DNA of 28,826 bases, from NCBI GenBank assembly GCA_046160725.1, contig JBJXHB010000256.1, positions 1 to 28,826 of the forward strand, given 5' to 3'. Below, in pieces: positions 14,888 to 24,200 of this stretch. Below the pieces are notes generated by a model. It made no database searches, was not told the origin of the DNA, and was given only the letters and a program-made list of their open reading frames with translations. The DNA comes from JBJXHB01 sp046160725. GTDB lineage: Bacteria; Pseudomonadota; Gammaproteobacteria; Burkholderiales; Burkholderiaceae_C. The stretch's first letter is position 1, and the number at the start of each line of letters is the position of its first letter. Both the position numbers and the translations under genes were made by a program.

Positions 14888-15184
14888 GTGCACCCTGTCC
14901 CCTATTCCGTGCGGCGTCGCGCCGTGCAGCTGGAGCCGACCATCGCCACGCTGTCCATCCACACCTCGGTCTGGAACACCTCGTCGTTCAGCGCCGAGGC
15001 GCCCGACCCCACCCTGGAGCTGGCGCTGCTGCGCGAGCACCTGGCCCACTGCCAGGGCGGCCACGGCCGCCTGTTCAGGCTGCAATGCGTGGCCGAGGCC
15101 CTGGACGTGTACCTGTCGGCCCGGCTGGTCACCGTGCTGGTGGTCGCGTCAATGGCCCTGGGCGCCGCATCGACCCTGCTGTAG
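14888..15184 (+). CDS. Small protein of unknown function coupled to the glucan synthase gene
   Basis: A 98-residue ORF starts with GTG and ends three bases before the ATG of the cyclic glucan synthase. Third codon positions are almost all G or C, as in the neighbouring real genes, so I believe it is coded. Residues 38-75 look helical (PTLELALLREHLAHC and on). The last ~20 residues (VTVLVVASMALGAAS) form one hydrophobic segment, so a C-terminal membrane anchor is likely. GAGGGG lies about 14 bases before the GTG, rather far; internal GTG codons at the VRRR or VQLEP positions are alternative starts. No family recognised. Tight spacing suggests translational coupling and a role with the synthase. 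Confidence 0.6.
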   Translation: MHPVPYSVRRRAVQLEPTIATLSIHTSVWNTSSFSAEAPDPTLELALLREHLAHCQGGHGRLFRLQCVAEALDVYLSARLVTVLVVASMALGAASTLL

Positions 15185-15187
15185 GCC

Positions 15188-18100
15188 ATGCCGACATCCG
15201 ACCTGTCGCGCCTGGTCCCCACGGCGCCGCCGGCCCTGTGCGAGCTCCTGGACGGCGACCGCGGACCCGTCGCACCACCCATCCGCTCCGAGATCTTCGG
15301 CGCCCAGCGCTTCGCCCAGCACGGCCGCAGCCTCGGGCCGACCCACCGCGCGGCCATGTCGTTGTCGCGCTCGACGACCTTCTTTCCACGCCTGCGCGAC
15401 AACATCCGCGTGCTGCGCGAGGCCCATCGCTACATCGGCACCCAGGCCCGGTCCGGCTATGACATCAGCCCGGCGGCCGAGTGGCTGCTGGACAACTTCC
15501 ACCTGATCGAGGCCCAGCTCAAGGAGGTCCACGAGGGCCTGCCGCGACGCTATTTCCGCCAGTTGCCCGTGCTGCTGGACGAGCCGCTGGCCGGCCTGCC
15601 ACGGGTCTACGGCCTGGCCTGGGCCTTCGTGGCCCATACCGATGGTGCCTTCGACGAGTCGCTGCTGCTGCAGTTCCTGCAGGCCTACCAGGAGTCGCGC
15701 GACCTCGACCTGGCCGAGGTCTGGGCCCTGCCGACCGTGCTGCGCGTGGTGCTGATCGAGGCGCTGCGCCGCCTGGCCGAGCGGGTGGCCACCAACAAGG
15801 CCGCGCGCGAGGTGGCCAACCTGTGCAGCGACCAGGTCGAGACCGCCAGCGTTGCCACGCTGGCCGCGGTGCGCGCCCAGCTGGAGCGGCGGGGCGCCGG
15901 CCGCATGTTCATGACCCAGCTGGGCCATCGCCTGCTCGGCGTGCGCGACGCCGGCGACGGCCCGGTCGCGGACGACATCCAGGCCTGGCTGCGCCAGGCC
16001 ATGCCGGACCGGGGCGCGGCGCAGCTGCAGCAGATCGCGGACCAGGCCGCGGACAACCTGAGCGTGAGCAACGCGGTCCACTCGCTGCGTGCCATCGGCG
16101 ACGCGGACTGGACCGACATCGTCGCGCGCAGCAGTGCCCTGATGCGCCTGATGCTGACGTCGCCGCTGTTCGAGTCCGAGCATCCGCGGACGCGCGACCA
16201 GACCCTGCACGGCATCGAACGCTGGGCGCGGCGCAGCGGGCGGGGCGAGCTGGCCGTGGCGCAAGCCCTGCTGGACCACCTGCACGCCGGCAGCGGGGCC
16301 GCCGGGGTTGCCAGCCACTGGCTGCAGGGCGCGGGCCGGCCGGACTTCGCCCAGGCGCTCGGCCTGGGCCGCAAGGCCACCATCGCCTGGCCGGTGCGGC
16401 CGGCCCGGCTGTTGCTGGCAGCCTACCTGGGCGCCCTGTTGTCCGGCACGCTCGGCCTGGTCGCCTGGATGCTGCTGCCCACCGGCGCCGACCGGGAAGC
16501 CGCGCCCATCGTGCTGAAAGCCCTGGCTGCGGTGCTGTTGCTGTTTCCGGCCTCCGAGGTGATGGTGGCGGTCATCAACCGCCTGATCGGCGAGTCGGTG
16601 CAGCCGCGGCCGCTGCCTCGCCTGGCGCTGCGCGACGGCATCCCCGCCGAGCACCCGGTGATGGTCGTGATCCCCGGCATGCTGACCGCTGCCGGCACGG
16701 CGGGCACGCTGGCACACCGGCTGCACCTGCACTACCTGGCCAACCCGGAGGGCCAGGCGCAGTTCGCGCTGCTGACCGATGGGCCCGACGCCGACCAGGC
16801 CGTGGTGGACAGCGACGCCGAATGGCTGGCCGAGGCCGTCCACGAGGTGCGGGCCCTCAACCTGGCGCACCCGCGCACCGGTGCCGCGCCGCACTTCATC
16901 GTGCTGCACCGCCGCCGCCGCTTCAGCACCAGCGAGCAGCGCTGGATCGGCTGGGAGCGCAAGCGCGGCAAGCTGCAGCAGCTGCTGGCGCTGCTGGCCA
17001 CCGGCGCGCCGGGGGACTTCATGGACCTGGGCGAGGCCTCGCGCATCGCGCCCGGCACGCGCTACGTGGTGACGCTGGACAGCGACACCCAGCTGCCGCC
17101 GGGCACGCTGCACGACCTGGTGGGCGTGGCGGCGCACCCGGCCAACCAGCCGGTCCTGGACGCCACCGGCCGCCATGTCGCCAGCGGCTACGCCATCCTG
17201 CAGCCGCGCGTCGTCATGCCGCTGCCGGCGCCGCACGAGATGACGCCCTTTCATCGCCTGTTCGCGGGCCAGTGCGGCATCGATACCTACAGCGCGGCCA
17301 GCTCCGAGGTCTACCAGGACCTGTTCGCCGCCGGCAGCTTCAGCGGCAAGGGCCTGCTGCACGTGCAGGCGATGCACGCCGTGCTCGACAACGTGCTGCC
17401 GGACGACCTGGTGCTCAGCCACGACCTCATCGAGGGCGCGATCGCCCACAGCGCCGTGGTGACGGACATCCAGCTGATCGAGAGCGCGCCGTTCCACGCC
17501 GACGTGGCCCTGTGGCGCCTGCACCGCTGGATGCGCGGCGACTGGCAGCTGCTGCCGATCCTGCTGCAGCCACGGCGCTGGCCACTGCGGCTGATCGACC
17601 GCTGGAAGCTGACCGACAACCTGCGCCGCTCGCTGGTGGCGCCGATGTCCCTGGCGCTGCTGCTGCTGGCCCTGACCAGCGCCGTGGTGACGCCGGCCGC
17701 CGCGCTGCTGCTGGTGTGGGCCGCCTTCACGGCCGGTCCGCTGCTGGGCTCGGTGGCCGGCTTCGCACCGAGCCGGGACGACATTGCCAAGCGCCACTTC
17801 TACCGCCAGGCCGCGGCCGACCTGGTGCGGGCGCTGTCGGGCGGCGCCTGGCACCTGGCCCAGCTGCTGCAGCAGGCCCTGATGGCGGTGGACGCCATCG
17901 TGCGCGCGCTCTACCGGATGACCGTGAGCCGCCGCCGCCTGCTGCAATGGACCACCGCCGCGGCGCTGCAGGCTGCGGCGACGGGCGACGGCTGGTCGGT
18001 GCTGCGGCGCCACTGGAGCCTGCCGCTGGTGGCCCTGCTGATCGGCGCCGGACTTCTGCTGGCCGGGGTACCGGATGCCGGTCTGGCGCTGGCGCTGTGC

Positions 18101-21100
18101 GCGCTGTGGGCCGGCTCGCCGGCGTGGACCTGGTGGGCCAGCCGAGCCCCGCGCCGGGAGGCCACGCTGCCGATCGTCGACCGCGCCTATCTCGAGGGCA
18201 TTGCCCGCAGCACCTGGCACTTCTTCGAGCGCAGCGTCGGCGCGGACGACCACCACCTGCCGCCGGACAACCTGCAGACACTGCCGCACGAGATGCTGGC
18301 CCACCGCACCTCGCCGACCAACATCGGCCTGTACCTGCTGGCGGCCGCCTGTGCACGCAGCCTGGGCTGGATCGACAGCGCACAGCTGCTGGCGCGCCTG
18401 GAGGCGACCCTGGCCACGCTGGACACGATGGAGCGCCACCGCGGCCACTTTCTCAACTGGTACGACACGCAGTCCCTGGCACCCCTGTTGCCGAGGTACG
18501 TGTCGACGGTCGACAGCGGCAACCTCTCAGGCCACCTGATCGCGGTGGCCGGCGCCTGCCGCGAGCTGGCCCGGGTGGCGCCGGCCTACGACACGACCGC
18601 GCGCCTGCTGGCCGCGGCGCGGCGCTGCGAGCAGATCGCATGGTCCGCGGACTTCGGCTTCCTGTACCACCGCAAGCGTCGCCTGCTGCACATCGGCTGG
18701 CGCGTGGCCGAGCAGGAGCTCGACAGCGGGTTCTATGACCTGCTGGCATCGGAGTCGCGCCTGACCAGCCTGCTGGCCATTGCCAAGGGCGACGTCCCGG
18801 TCGGCCACTGGGCGGCGCTCGGGCGGCCCTTCTTCACGCTCGGCACCCGCGCCGGTCTGCGCTCCTGGTCCGGGTCGATGTTCGAGTACCTGATGCCCAG
18901 CCTGGTGCTGGATGAGCCGCCGGGCAGCGTGCTGCACGACGCGTGCCGGGTCGCGCTCGGCGAGCAGATCGCCTTTGCCCGGCTCCACGCCGTGCCCTGG
19001 GGCCTGTCGGAGTCGGCCTATGCCGGCCGCGACCACACCCTGGCCTACCAGTACGCGCCACAGGGCGTGCCGCGGCTGGCGCTGCGCCGCACACCACCCG
19101 ACGAGCTGGTGGTCGCACCCTATGCCACCGCACTGGCGGCGCAGATCGAGCCCCATGCGGCCTGCATCAACTTCGCCGCGCTGCAGGCACTGGGCGCCCG
19201 CAGCGACTTCGGCTTCATCGAGGCCCTGGACTTCACGCCGGCGCGGATGACCGACAGCAGCGCCTGCACGCCGGTCGCCACCAGCATGTCGCACCACCAG
19301 GGCATGACGATCGTGGCCCTGGCCAATGTGCTGCAGGACGGCGTCGCACGACGCTGGGGCATGGCCAACCCGTCCATCGAGGCGGTGGCCTCCCTGCTGC
19401 ACGAGCGGGCACCGCGCGAGGTCTCGCTGCTGTACGCACCACCGTCGGGGCCGCCGCCGCAGGCGTCGCAGCGGCGGGCGCCGGGCATGCTGCGCGAGGT
19501 CCTGCCCGGCGACGCGGCGCTGCAGCCGACGCATGTGCTCGGCAACGGCCGCTACAGCGTCACGCTGCGGGCCAATGGCGCCGGCACCAGCCAATGTGGC
19601 CGTGCCGGCATCGGCCGGTCGCGCGACGACGCGCTGCGCGACGCCCACGGCCACTTCTTCTGGCTGCGCTGGGACCGCCAGGTCCAGCCGGTGTCGATCA
19701 CCCAGCATCCGGCGCCGGACCCCGCGGCGCAGTACCGCAGCGTCTTCCATGCCGACCGGGTCTGCTTCGACGCGGCCTGGCCGGAGGTCCAGGCGCACAC
19801 CACGGTCTGGGTCAGTCCGGAGGATGACATCGAGTTCCGGCGCGTCGAACTGCGCAACCTGGGGCCCCGCACGCTGGACATCGAGCTGATGTCGAGCTTC
19901 GAGGTCAGCATGGCCGATCCCCGGGGGGACGAGGCCCACCCGGCCTTCGGCAACCTGTTCGTGCGCGCCGCCTGGCGCAGCGCGCAGCAGGCCCTGGTGT
20001 TCGAGCGCCTGCCCAGGCTGGCCAGCGAGCGCGGCCTGCACGCGGCGCACTTCCTGGCCGTCGGCGACCCGCAGGTGATCGGCGTGCGCATGCAGACGGA
20101 CCGCGCCCGATGGCTGGGCCGCAACCGCCAGCCCGGCCGACCGATGGCGTCGGTCGACCCTGCACCACCGTCTGATGCGTCGCGCAACGACGCGGGCGAC
20201 GCCACGCTGCAGACCGGGCTCGACCCGATGTGCGCGCTGGCGGTGCGTCTGCGCATCTCACCCCACTCGAAGGCCGAGCTGGTCTTTGCCACGGCCGCCA
20301 CCGACAACGGCGGCGTGCTGAGCGCGGTCATCGACAAGTACCGCCTGTCCGGCAACGTCCTGCGCGCGTCGCTGATGTCGGCCACGCACTCCGGCATCCG
20401 GCTGCGCGAGATGGGCATCAGCGCCGAGACCTTCGCCGCAGTTCAGAGCCTCACCTCGGCGCTGCTGCACAGCCTGACGCGCCCCGTGGCCCCACCCTTC
20501 CCCGGCGCCGCCACCCGCATGGGCTGCGACCGCCGGTTGCTCTGGCGCTTCGGCATCTCGGGCGACCGCCCGATCCTGCTGGTGGCCACCGGCCTGGCCC
20601 AGGGCCTGGGGCTGCTGCGCGCACTGGCGCAGGCGCTGCGACTGTGGGCCTGGGGTGGCGTGGCCTGCGACCTGGTGGTGGTCAACGAGGAAGCGGCGTC
20701 GTATCAGATGGCGCTGCAGCACGAGGTGGCGGCACTGCGCGAACAACATGCCATCAACCAGCCCGAAGCGCCCGACCGCACGCCCTGCACCGGGCTGCAC
20801 CTGATCCGCGCCGACGAGCTGAGCGCCGACGAGCTGGCGACCTTGGTCGCGCTGGCCCGCGTGACCCTGGCCGCCGACGGCCGGCCGCTGGCGCACCATG
20901 TCGCAGAGTGGTGCGGCCTGCATGAGCAGGCGTTCGCGGCGCGGCACGACACCTCGACCGCCGTGGTGGGCGCCGTGGCCAGCGCCGCTGCGGCGACGGC
21001 CGCGCCGGAGGTGTCGGTGGGCCGGTTCGCGCCGGACGGCGCGACTTTCGACTTCGAGGTCGGCGCGGCGCGGCGCCCGGGCCGGCCGTGGATCAACGTG

Positions 21101-23434
21101 CTGGCGAATGCCACCTTTGGCGCCCTGCAGTCGGAGGCCGGCGGCGGCCATACCTGGGCACGCAACAGCCGGCTCAACCAGCTCACCACCTGGTCGAACG
21201 ACCCGGTCGCCGACCCTCCGGGCGAATGGTTCCTGCTGCAGGACCGCCGGACCCGACAGGCCTGGAGCGTGGCGCCCTCGGCCTGGGGCTCCGACGGGCC
21301 GTATCAGGTGACCCATGGACAGGGCCTCAGCGTCGCCCGCCACCGGCGTGGCGAGGCCGAGATCACCGCCGGCTGGTGCGTGGACACCGAACACGATGTC
21401 AAGCAGGTGCGCCTGCAGGTCACCAACCGGGGCATGCGGACCCTGCACTGGCGTGCGGTCGGCCTTGTCGAGTGGATGCTGGGCGCGCAGCGCAGCGACC
21501 GCGGCACCGTGGACACGGCGCTGCACCGGCAGCGCCTGCCCGAGCGCAAGCTGACAGCGCTGCTGGCGACACAGCGCGAGAGCGCCGGCGGGTTCGGTGG
21601 CGGCACGGCCTTCCTGGCCAGCGTCGGCCCGGACGACACCAACGAGGACTGGACCTGCGACCGGCGCGAGTGCTTCGACGCGCGCGGCTGCCTGGTGCTG
21701 CCCGACCACTTCGGGCAGCGCGGCGGCAGCGGCCTGGACCCCTGCGCCGCGCTGTCCGTTGCCCTGACGGTCACGCCGGGCGAGACGGTCGAGCAGGTGT
21801 TCCTGCTCGGCTATGCCGACAGTCCTGACGCCGCGCGCCGCCTGGCGGTCGAGGCTGCCGCCCTCGGCACGGATGCGCGCCAGGCCCGCGTCCAAGAGCA
21901 CTGGGACCGGCTGCTGGGCGCGACCGAGGTCCGCACCCCGGACCCGCTGTTCGACGCCCTGGTCAACCGCTGGCTGCTGTACCAGGCCGTGGCCTGCCGG
22001 CTGTGGGCCAAGGCGGGCTTTTACCAGGCCGGTGGCGCGACCGGGTTCCGGGACCAGCTGCAGGACGCCCTGGCGATGGCCTGGGCCGCACCGACGATGT
22101 TGCGCGACCAGATCCTGCTGGCCGCATCGCGCCAGTTCGAGCCGGGTGATGTCCAGCACTGGTGGCACAGCCCCGGCGGCGCCGGCGTGCGCACGCATTT
22201 CAGTGACGACCTGCTGTGGCTGCCCCATGCCTGCGTGCACTACCTGCAGGCCACGGGTGACACCACGCTGCTGGACCAGGACGTGCCGTTCCTGGAGGGC
22301 GCCACCGTGCCACCGGGCGCCGAGGACCGGTACGACACCCCGACCACAAGCGCCCGGCAGGCGAGCGTCTTCGAGCACGGCGCACGCGCCATCGACCACA
22401 GCCTGCGGGTTGGTGCGCACGGCCTGCCGCTCATGGGCGGCGGTGACTGGAACGACGGCATGAACCGCGTCGGCATCGGCGGCCAGGGCGAGTCGGTCTG
22501 GCTGGGCTGGTTCCTGTGGCGCCTGGTGGCCGACTTCGTGCCGCTGGCGCGGGAACGCGGCGAGCACCTGCGGGTCCAGCGCTGGGAACTGGCTGCCAAG
22601 GGCTGGCGGCGGGCGCTGCTGTCCGCCGCCTGGGACGGACAGTGGTTCAAGCGCGCCTACTTCGACGACGGCACGCCGCTGGGGTCGCACCTGAATGCAG
22701 AGGCCCGCATCGACCTGATCGCACAGGCCTGGTCGGTGCTGTCCGGCGCGGCGCCCCTGAGCCAGCAACGCCTGGCCATGGCGGCGGTGGAGCAACACCT
22801 GGTGGACCACGACGCCGGGCTGGTCCGCCTGCTCACGCCGCCGCTGGTGCATGCCACGCCGAGCGCGGGATACATCCAGGCCTATCCGCCGGGCGTGCGC
22901 GAGAACGGTGGCCAGTATTCGCACGCCGGCATCTGGGCCCTGATGGCGCAGGCCGCCCTGGCGCGGCAGAACCCTGGGGACCTCGCGGAGGTCGACCGCG
23001 TCTTCCGCACCTTCACCCACCTGAGCCCGGCGCACCGGACACAGCATCCGACGCAGGGGCCGGTCTACGGCATCGAGCCGTATGTCATGGCCGGCGACGT
23101 CTGCAGCCAGCCGCCACATGCCGGCCGCGGTGGCTGGAGCTGGTACACCGGTGCCGCGGCCTGGATGCACCGTGCGGCCATCGAGTCGATCTTCGGCCTG
23201 CAGCTGCGCCACGACGCCCTGTCGTTCCAGCCGTGCCTGCCGTCCCACTGGCCGCGAGCCGAGCTGCTGCTGCGCCGCGACGGACGCGAGCTGCGGTTCA
23301 TCCTGGTGCGCGCGAATGCCGCCGCTGCGCTGGCCGCCACAGCCGCGCTGCGGGCTGTGCTGCTGCGGCCCGGGGAAGCGCTGGACTGGCGTCCCCCGTC
23401 ATGCCCGGCCTGCCATGTGGTGCCGCTGCTGTAG
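15188..23434 (+). CDS. ndvB: Cyclic beta-1,2-glucan synthase homologue (NdvB/ChvB/Cgs family)
   Basis: This 2748-residue inner-membrane enzyme is close in length to Rhizobium NdvB and Brucella Cgs (about 2830-2870). It is predicted to start, elongate and cyclise beta-1,2-glucan from UDP-glucose. In order there is a soluble N-terminal region and membrane helices at about 408-431 and 440-466. A GT84 glycosyltransferase domain (about 480-800) follows, with TLDSDTQLPPG near 627 and RWMRGDWQLLP near 780. More helices lie at about 815-856 and 945-985. A glycoamylase-like domain (about 1000-1440) has VDSGNLSGHL and SHHQGMT. Beta-sandwich domains follow, then a C-terminal GH94 phosphorylase domain with GFRDQLQDA, GGDWNDGMN near 2417 (general-acid Asp) and ENGGQYSHAG. 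One uninterrupted frame. The exporter NdvA/Cgt is not in the window. No clear Shine-Dalgarno, fitting coupling to the preceding ORF. The symbol reflects homology, not proven product. Confidence 0.93.
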   Translation: MPTSDLSRLVPTAPPALCELLDGDRGPVAPPIRSEIFGAQRFAQHGRSLGPTHRAAMSLSRSTTFFPRLRDNIRVLREAHRYIGTQARSGYDISPAAEWLLDNFHLIEAQLKEVHEGLPRRYFRQLPVLLDEPLAGLPRVYGLAWAFVAHTDGAFDESLLLQFLQAYQESRDLDLAEVWALPTVLRVVLIEALRRLAERVATNKAAREVANLCSDQVETASVATLAAVRAQLERRGAGRMFMTQLGHRLLGVRDAGDGPVADDIQAWLRQAMPDRGAAQLQQIADQAADNLSVSNAVHSLRAIGDADWTDIVARSSALMRLMLTSPLFESEHPRTRDQTLHGIERWARRSGRGELAVAQALLDHLHAGSGAAGVASHWLQGAGRPDFAQALGLGRKATIAWPVRPARLLLAAYLGALLSGTLGLVAWMLLPTGADREAAPIVLKALAAVLLLFPASEVMVAVINRLIGESVQPRPLPRLALRDGIPAEHPVMVVIPGMLTAAGTAGTLAHRLHLHYLANPEGQAQFALLTDGPDADQAVVDSDAEWLAEAVHEVRALNLAHPRTGAAPHFIVLHRRRRFSTSEQRWIGWERKRGKLQQLLALLATGAPGDFMDLGEASRIAPGTRYVVTLDSDTQLPPGTLHDLVGVAAHPANQPVLDATGRHVASGYAILQPRVVMPLPAPHEMTPFHRLFAGQCGIDTYSAASSEVYQDLFAAGSFSGKGLLHVQAMHAVLDNVLPDDLVLSHDLIEGAIAHSAVVTDIQLIESAPFHADVALWRLHRWMRGDWQLLPILLQPRRWPLRLIDRWKLTDNLRRSLVAPMSLALLLLALTSAVVTPAAALLLVWAAFTAGPLLGSVAGFAPSRDDIAKRHFYRQAAADLVRALSGGAWHLAQLLQQALMAVDAIVRALYRMTVSRRRLLQWTTAAALQAAATGDGWSVLRRHWSLPLVALLIGAGLLLAGVPDAGLALALCALWAGSPAWTWWASRAPRREATLPIVDRAYLEGIARSTWHFFERSVGADDHHLPPDNLQTLPHEMLAHRTSPTNIGLYLLAAACARSLGWIDSAQLLARLEATLATLDTMERHRGHFLNWYDTQSLAPLLPRYVSTVDSGNLSGHLIAVAGACRELARVAPAYDTTARLLAAARRCEQIAWSADFGFLYHRKRRLLHIGWRVAEQELDSGFYDLLASESRLTSLLAIAKGDVPVGHWAALGRPFFTLGTRAGLRSWSGSMFEYLMPSLVLDEPPGSVLHDACRVALGEQIAFARLHAVPWGLSESAYAGRDHTLAYQYAPQGVPRLALRRTPPDELVVAPYATALAAQIEPHAACINFAALQALGARSDFGFIEALDFTPARMTDSSACTPVATSMSHHQGMTIVALANVLQDGVARRWGMANPSIEAVASLLHERAPREVSLLYAPPSGPPPQASQRRAPGMLREVLPGDAALQPTHVLGNGRYSVTLRANGAGTSQCGRAGIGRSRDDALRDAHGHFFWLRWDRQVQPVSITQHPAPDPAAQYRSVFHADRVCFDAAWPEVQAHTTVWVSPEDDIEFRRVELRNLGPRTLDIELMSSFEVSMADPRGDEAHPAFGNLFVRAAWRSAQQALVFERLPRLASERGLHAAHFLAVGDPQVIGVRMQTDRARWLGRNRQPGRPMASVDPAPPSDASRNDAGDATLQTGLDPMCALAVRLRISPHSKAELVFATAATDNGGVLSAVIDKYRLSGNVLRASLMSATHSGIRLREMGISAETFAAVQSLTSALLHSLTRPVAPPFPGAATRMGCDRRLLWRFGISGDRPILLVATGLAQGLGLLRALAQALRLWAWGGVACDLVVVNEEAASYQMALQHEVAALREQHAINQPEAPDRTPCTGLHLIRADELSADELATLVALARVTLAADGRPLAHHVAEWCGLHEQAFAARHDTSTAVVGAVASAAAATAAPEVSVGRFAPDGATFDFEVGAARRPGRPWINVLANATFGALQSEAGGGHTWARNSRLNQLTTWSNDPVADPPGEWFLLQDRRTRQAWSVAPSAWGSDGPYQVTHGQGLSVARHRRGEAEITAGWCVDTEHDVKQVRLQVTNRGMRTLHWRAVGLVEWMLGAQRSDRGTVDTALHRQRLPERKLTALLATQRESAGGFGGGTAFLASVGPDDTNEDWTCDRRECFDARGCLVLPDHFGQRGGSGLDPCAALSVALTVTPGETVEQVFLLGYADSPDAARRLAVEAAALGTDARQARVQEHWDRLLGATEVRTPDPLFDALVNRWLLYQAVACRLWAKAGFYQAGGATGFRDQLQDALAMAWAAPTMLRDQILLAASRQFEPGDVQHWWHSPGGAGVRTHFSDDLLWLPHACVHYLQATGDTTLLDQDVPFLEGATVPPGAEDRYDTPTTSARQASVFEHGARAIDHSLRVGAHGLPLMGGGDWNDGMNRVGIGGQGESVWLGWFLWRLVADFVPLARERGEHLRVQRWELAAKGWRRALLSAAWDGQWFKRAYFDDGTPLGSHLNAEARIDLIAQAWSVLSGAAPLSQQRLAMAAVEQHLVDHDAGLVRLLTPPLVHATPSAGYIQAYPPGVRENGGQYSHAGIWALMAQAALARQNPGDLAEVDRVFRTFTHLSPAHRTQHPTQGPVYGIEPYVMAGDVCSQPPHAGRGGWSWYTGAAAWMHRAAIESIFGLQLRHDALSFQPCLPSHWPRAELLLRRDGRELRFILVRANAAAALAATAALRAVLLRPGEALDWRPPSCPACHVVPLL

Positions 23435-23463
23435 CCGCCGCGCCGGGCCCGCCGGCGCGGCGG
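23435..23463 (+). terminator. 12-bp perfect hairpin directly after the glucan synthase stop
   Basis: Arms 23435-23446 and 23452-23463 are perfectly complementary with a 5-nt loop and begin at the base after the TAG stop. All arm bases are G or C. The following bases (tgtcctaca) are not a T-tract. Likely transcription end for the 8.2-kb gene or a 3' exonuclease barrier. Confidence 0.6.
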
Positions 23464-23525
23464 TGTCCTACAGGGGCAGGTGATGCACGCTGATGGCCGA
23501 CACCACGCTCGCTGCCTAGAGTCCC

Positions 23526-23570
23526 GTTGTCGGTGGCGCAACCTCTGCGCCGCCCCCTTGACCCGACAAC
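23526..23570 (+). promoter_or_regulatory. Nested inverted repeats in the ferritin-like gene leader
   Basis: An outer pair gttgtcgg (23526-23533) and ccgacaac (23563-23570) encloses a perfect 6-bp hairpin, ggcgca-acctc-tgcgcc (23535-23551). The structure ends 12 bases before the ATG at 23583. It could be an operator for a dimeric regulator or a 5' leader structure affecting translation; the sequence alone cannot decide. Confidence 0.4.
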
Positions 23571-23582
23571 CGGAATGCCACG

Positions 23583-24158
23583 ATGACCGCCCAGCAGACT
23601 CCCACCCGTGTCGCGTCGCACCCCGCCGTCCGCGCCGCCGCGATGGCGCTGGACATGGACGCCATCGATGCTGCGCGGCACAGCCTGGACCAGGGCGCCA
23701 TCACGCCCCACTATGGCCCCTGGCGCGAGGACGTCATCCGGCTGCTGAACGACGCGCTGGCGACCGAGCTGGTCTGCGTCCTGCGCTACAAGCGCCACTA
23801 CTTCACCGCGGTCGGGCCGGTGGCGCCCAAGATCGCCGACGAGTTCCTGGTACATGCCAACGAGGAGTCCGGCCACGCCGACCGCCTGGCCCGGCGCATC
23901 GTGCAGCTGGGCGGGTCGCCCGACTTCTCGCCAGCCACGCTGGTCGCCCGCAGCCATGCCGCCTACGACGAAGCGCCGGACCTGAAGTCCATGATCCGCG
24001 CCAACCTGGTGGCCGAGCGCGTGGCCATCGAGGCCTACAGCCAGATCATCGACATGATCGGCGACAAGGACCCGACGACCCGGCGCCTGCTTGAAGACAT
24101 CCTCGCCGACGAGCAGCAGCATGCCGACGAGCTGAAGGACTGGCTCAGCCCCGGCTGA
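23583..24158 (+). CDS. Ferritin-like / bacterioferritin-type diiron protein
   Basis: The 191-residue protein has a four-helix-bundle ferritin-like domain (about 48-188). Candidate diiron ligands follow the ferroxidase pattern: Glu62, Glu95xxHis98 (in EESGH), Glu145 (in AERVAIEAY) and Glu177xxHis180 (in DEQQH). The 33-residue spacing from Glu62 to Glu95 equals that in bacterioferritin. Expected roles are Fe2+ oxidation and storage with peroxide removal, in the cytoplasm. The ~45-residue N-terminal extension is unusual for bacterioferritin and closer to the Dps-like/bacterioferritin-type proteins found in stress clusters; no heme-binding Met could be assigned. It begins a cluster with BON, CsbD and phosphoketolase genes spaced by 42-57 bp. 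No strong Shine-Dalgarno is seen; a nested inverted repeat precedes the start. Confidence 0.9.
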   Translation: MTAQQTPTRVASHPAVRAAAMALDMDAIDAARHSLDQGAITPHYGPWREDVIRLLNDALATELVCVLRYKRHYFTAVGPVAPKIADEFLVHANEESGHADRLARRIVQLGGSPDFSPATLVARSHAAYDEAPDLKSMIRANLVAERVAIEAYSQIIDMIGDKDPTTRRLLEDILADEQQHADELKDWLSPG

Positions 24159-24200
24159 ACCGGTCACCCCACGCCCCTCAACCCCCGAAGGAGAACCACC

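Noticed and set aside
15149..18448. Minus-strand open frame of 1099 codons
   Set aside because: It lies wholly opposite the glucan synthase gene, is Gln/Arg/His/Gly-rich with no motif, and is a typical antisense shadow of GC-rich coding DNA.
15481..18738. Plus-strand frame of 1085 codons in another phase
   Set aside because: Overlaps the synthase frame; Ala/Gly/Arg/Pro-rich, no motif, while the alternative frame carries all GT84 motifs.
20258..23248. Minus-strand open frame of 996 codons
   Set aside because: Antisense shadow of the glucan synthase C-terminal half; composition is skewed and no domain is recognisable.
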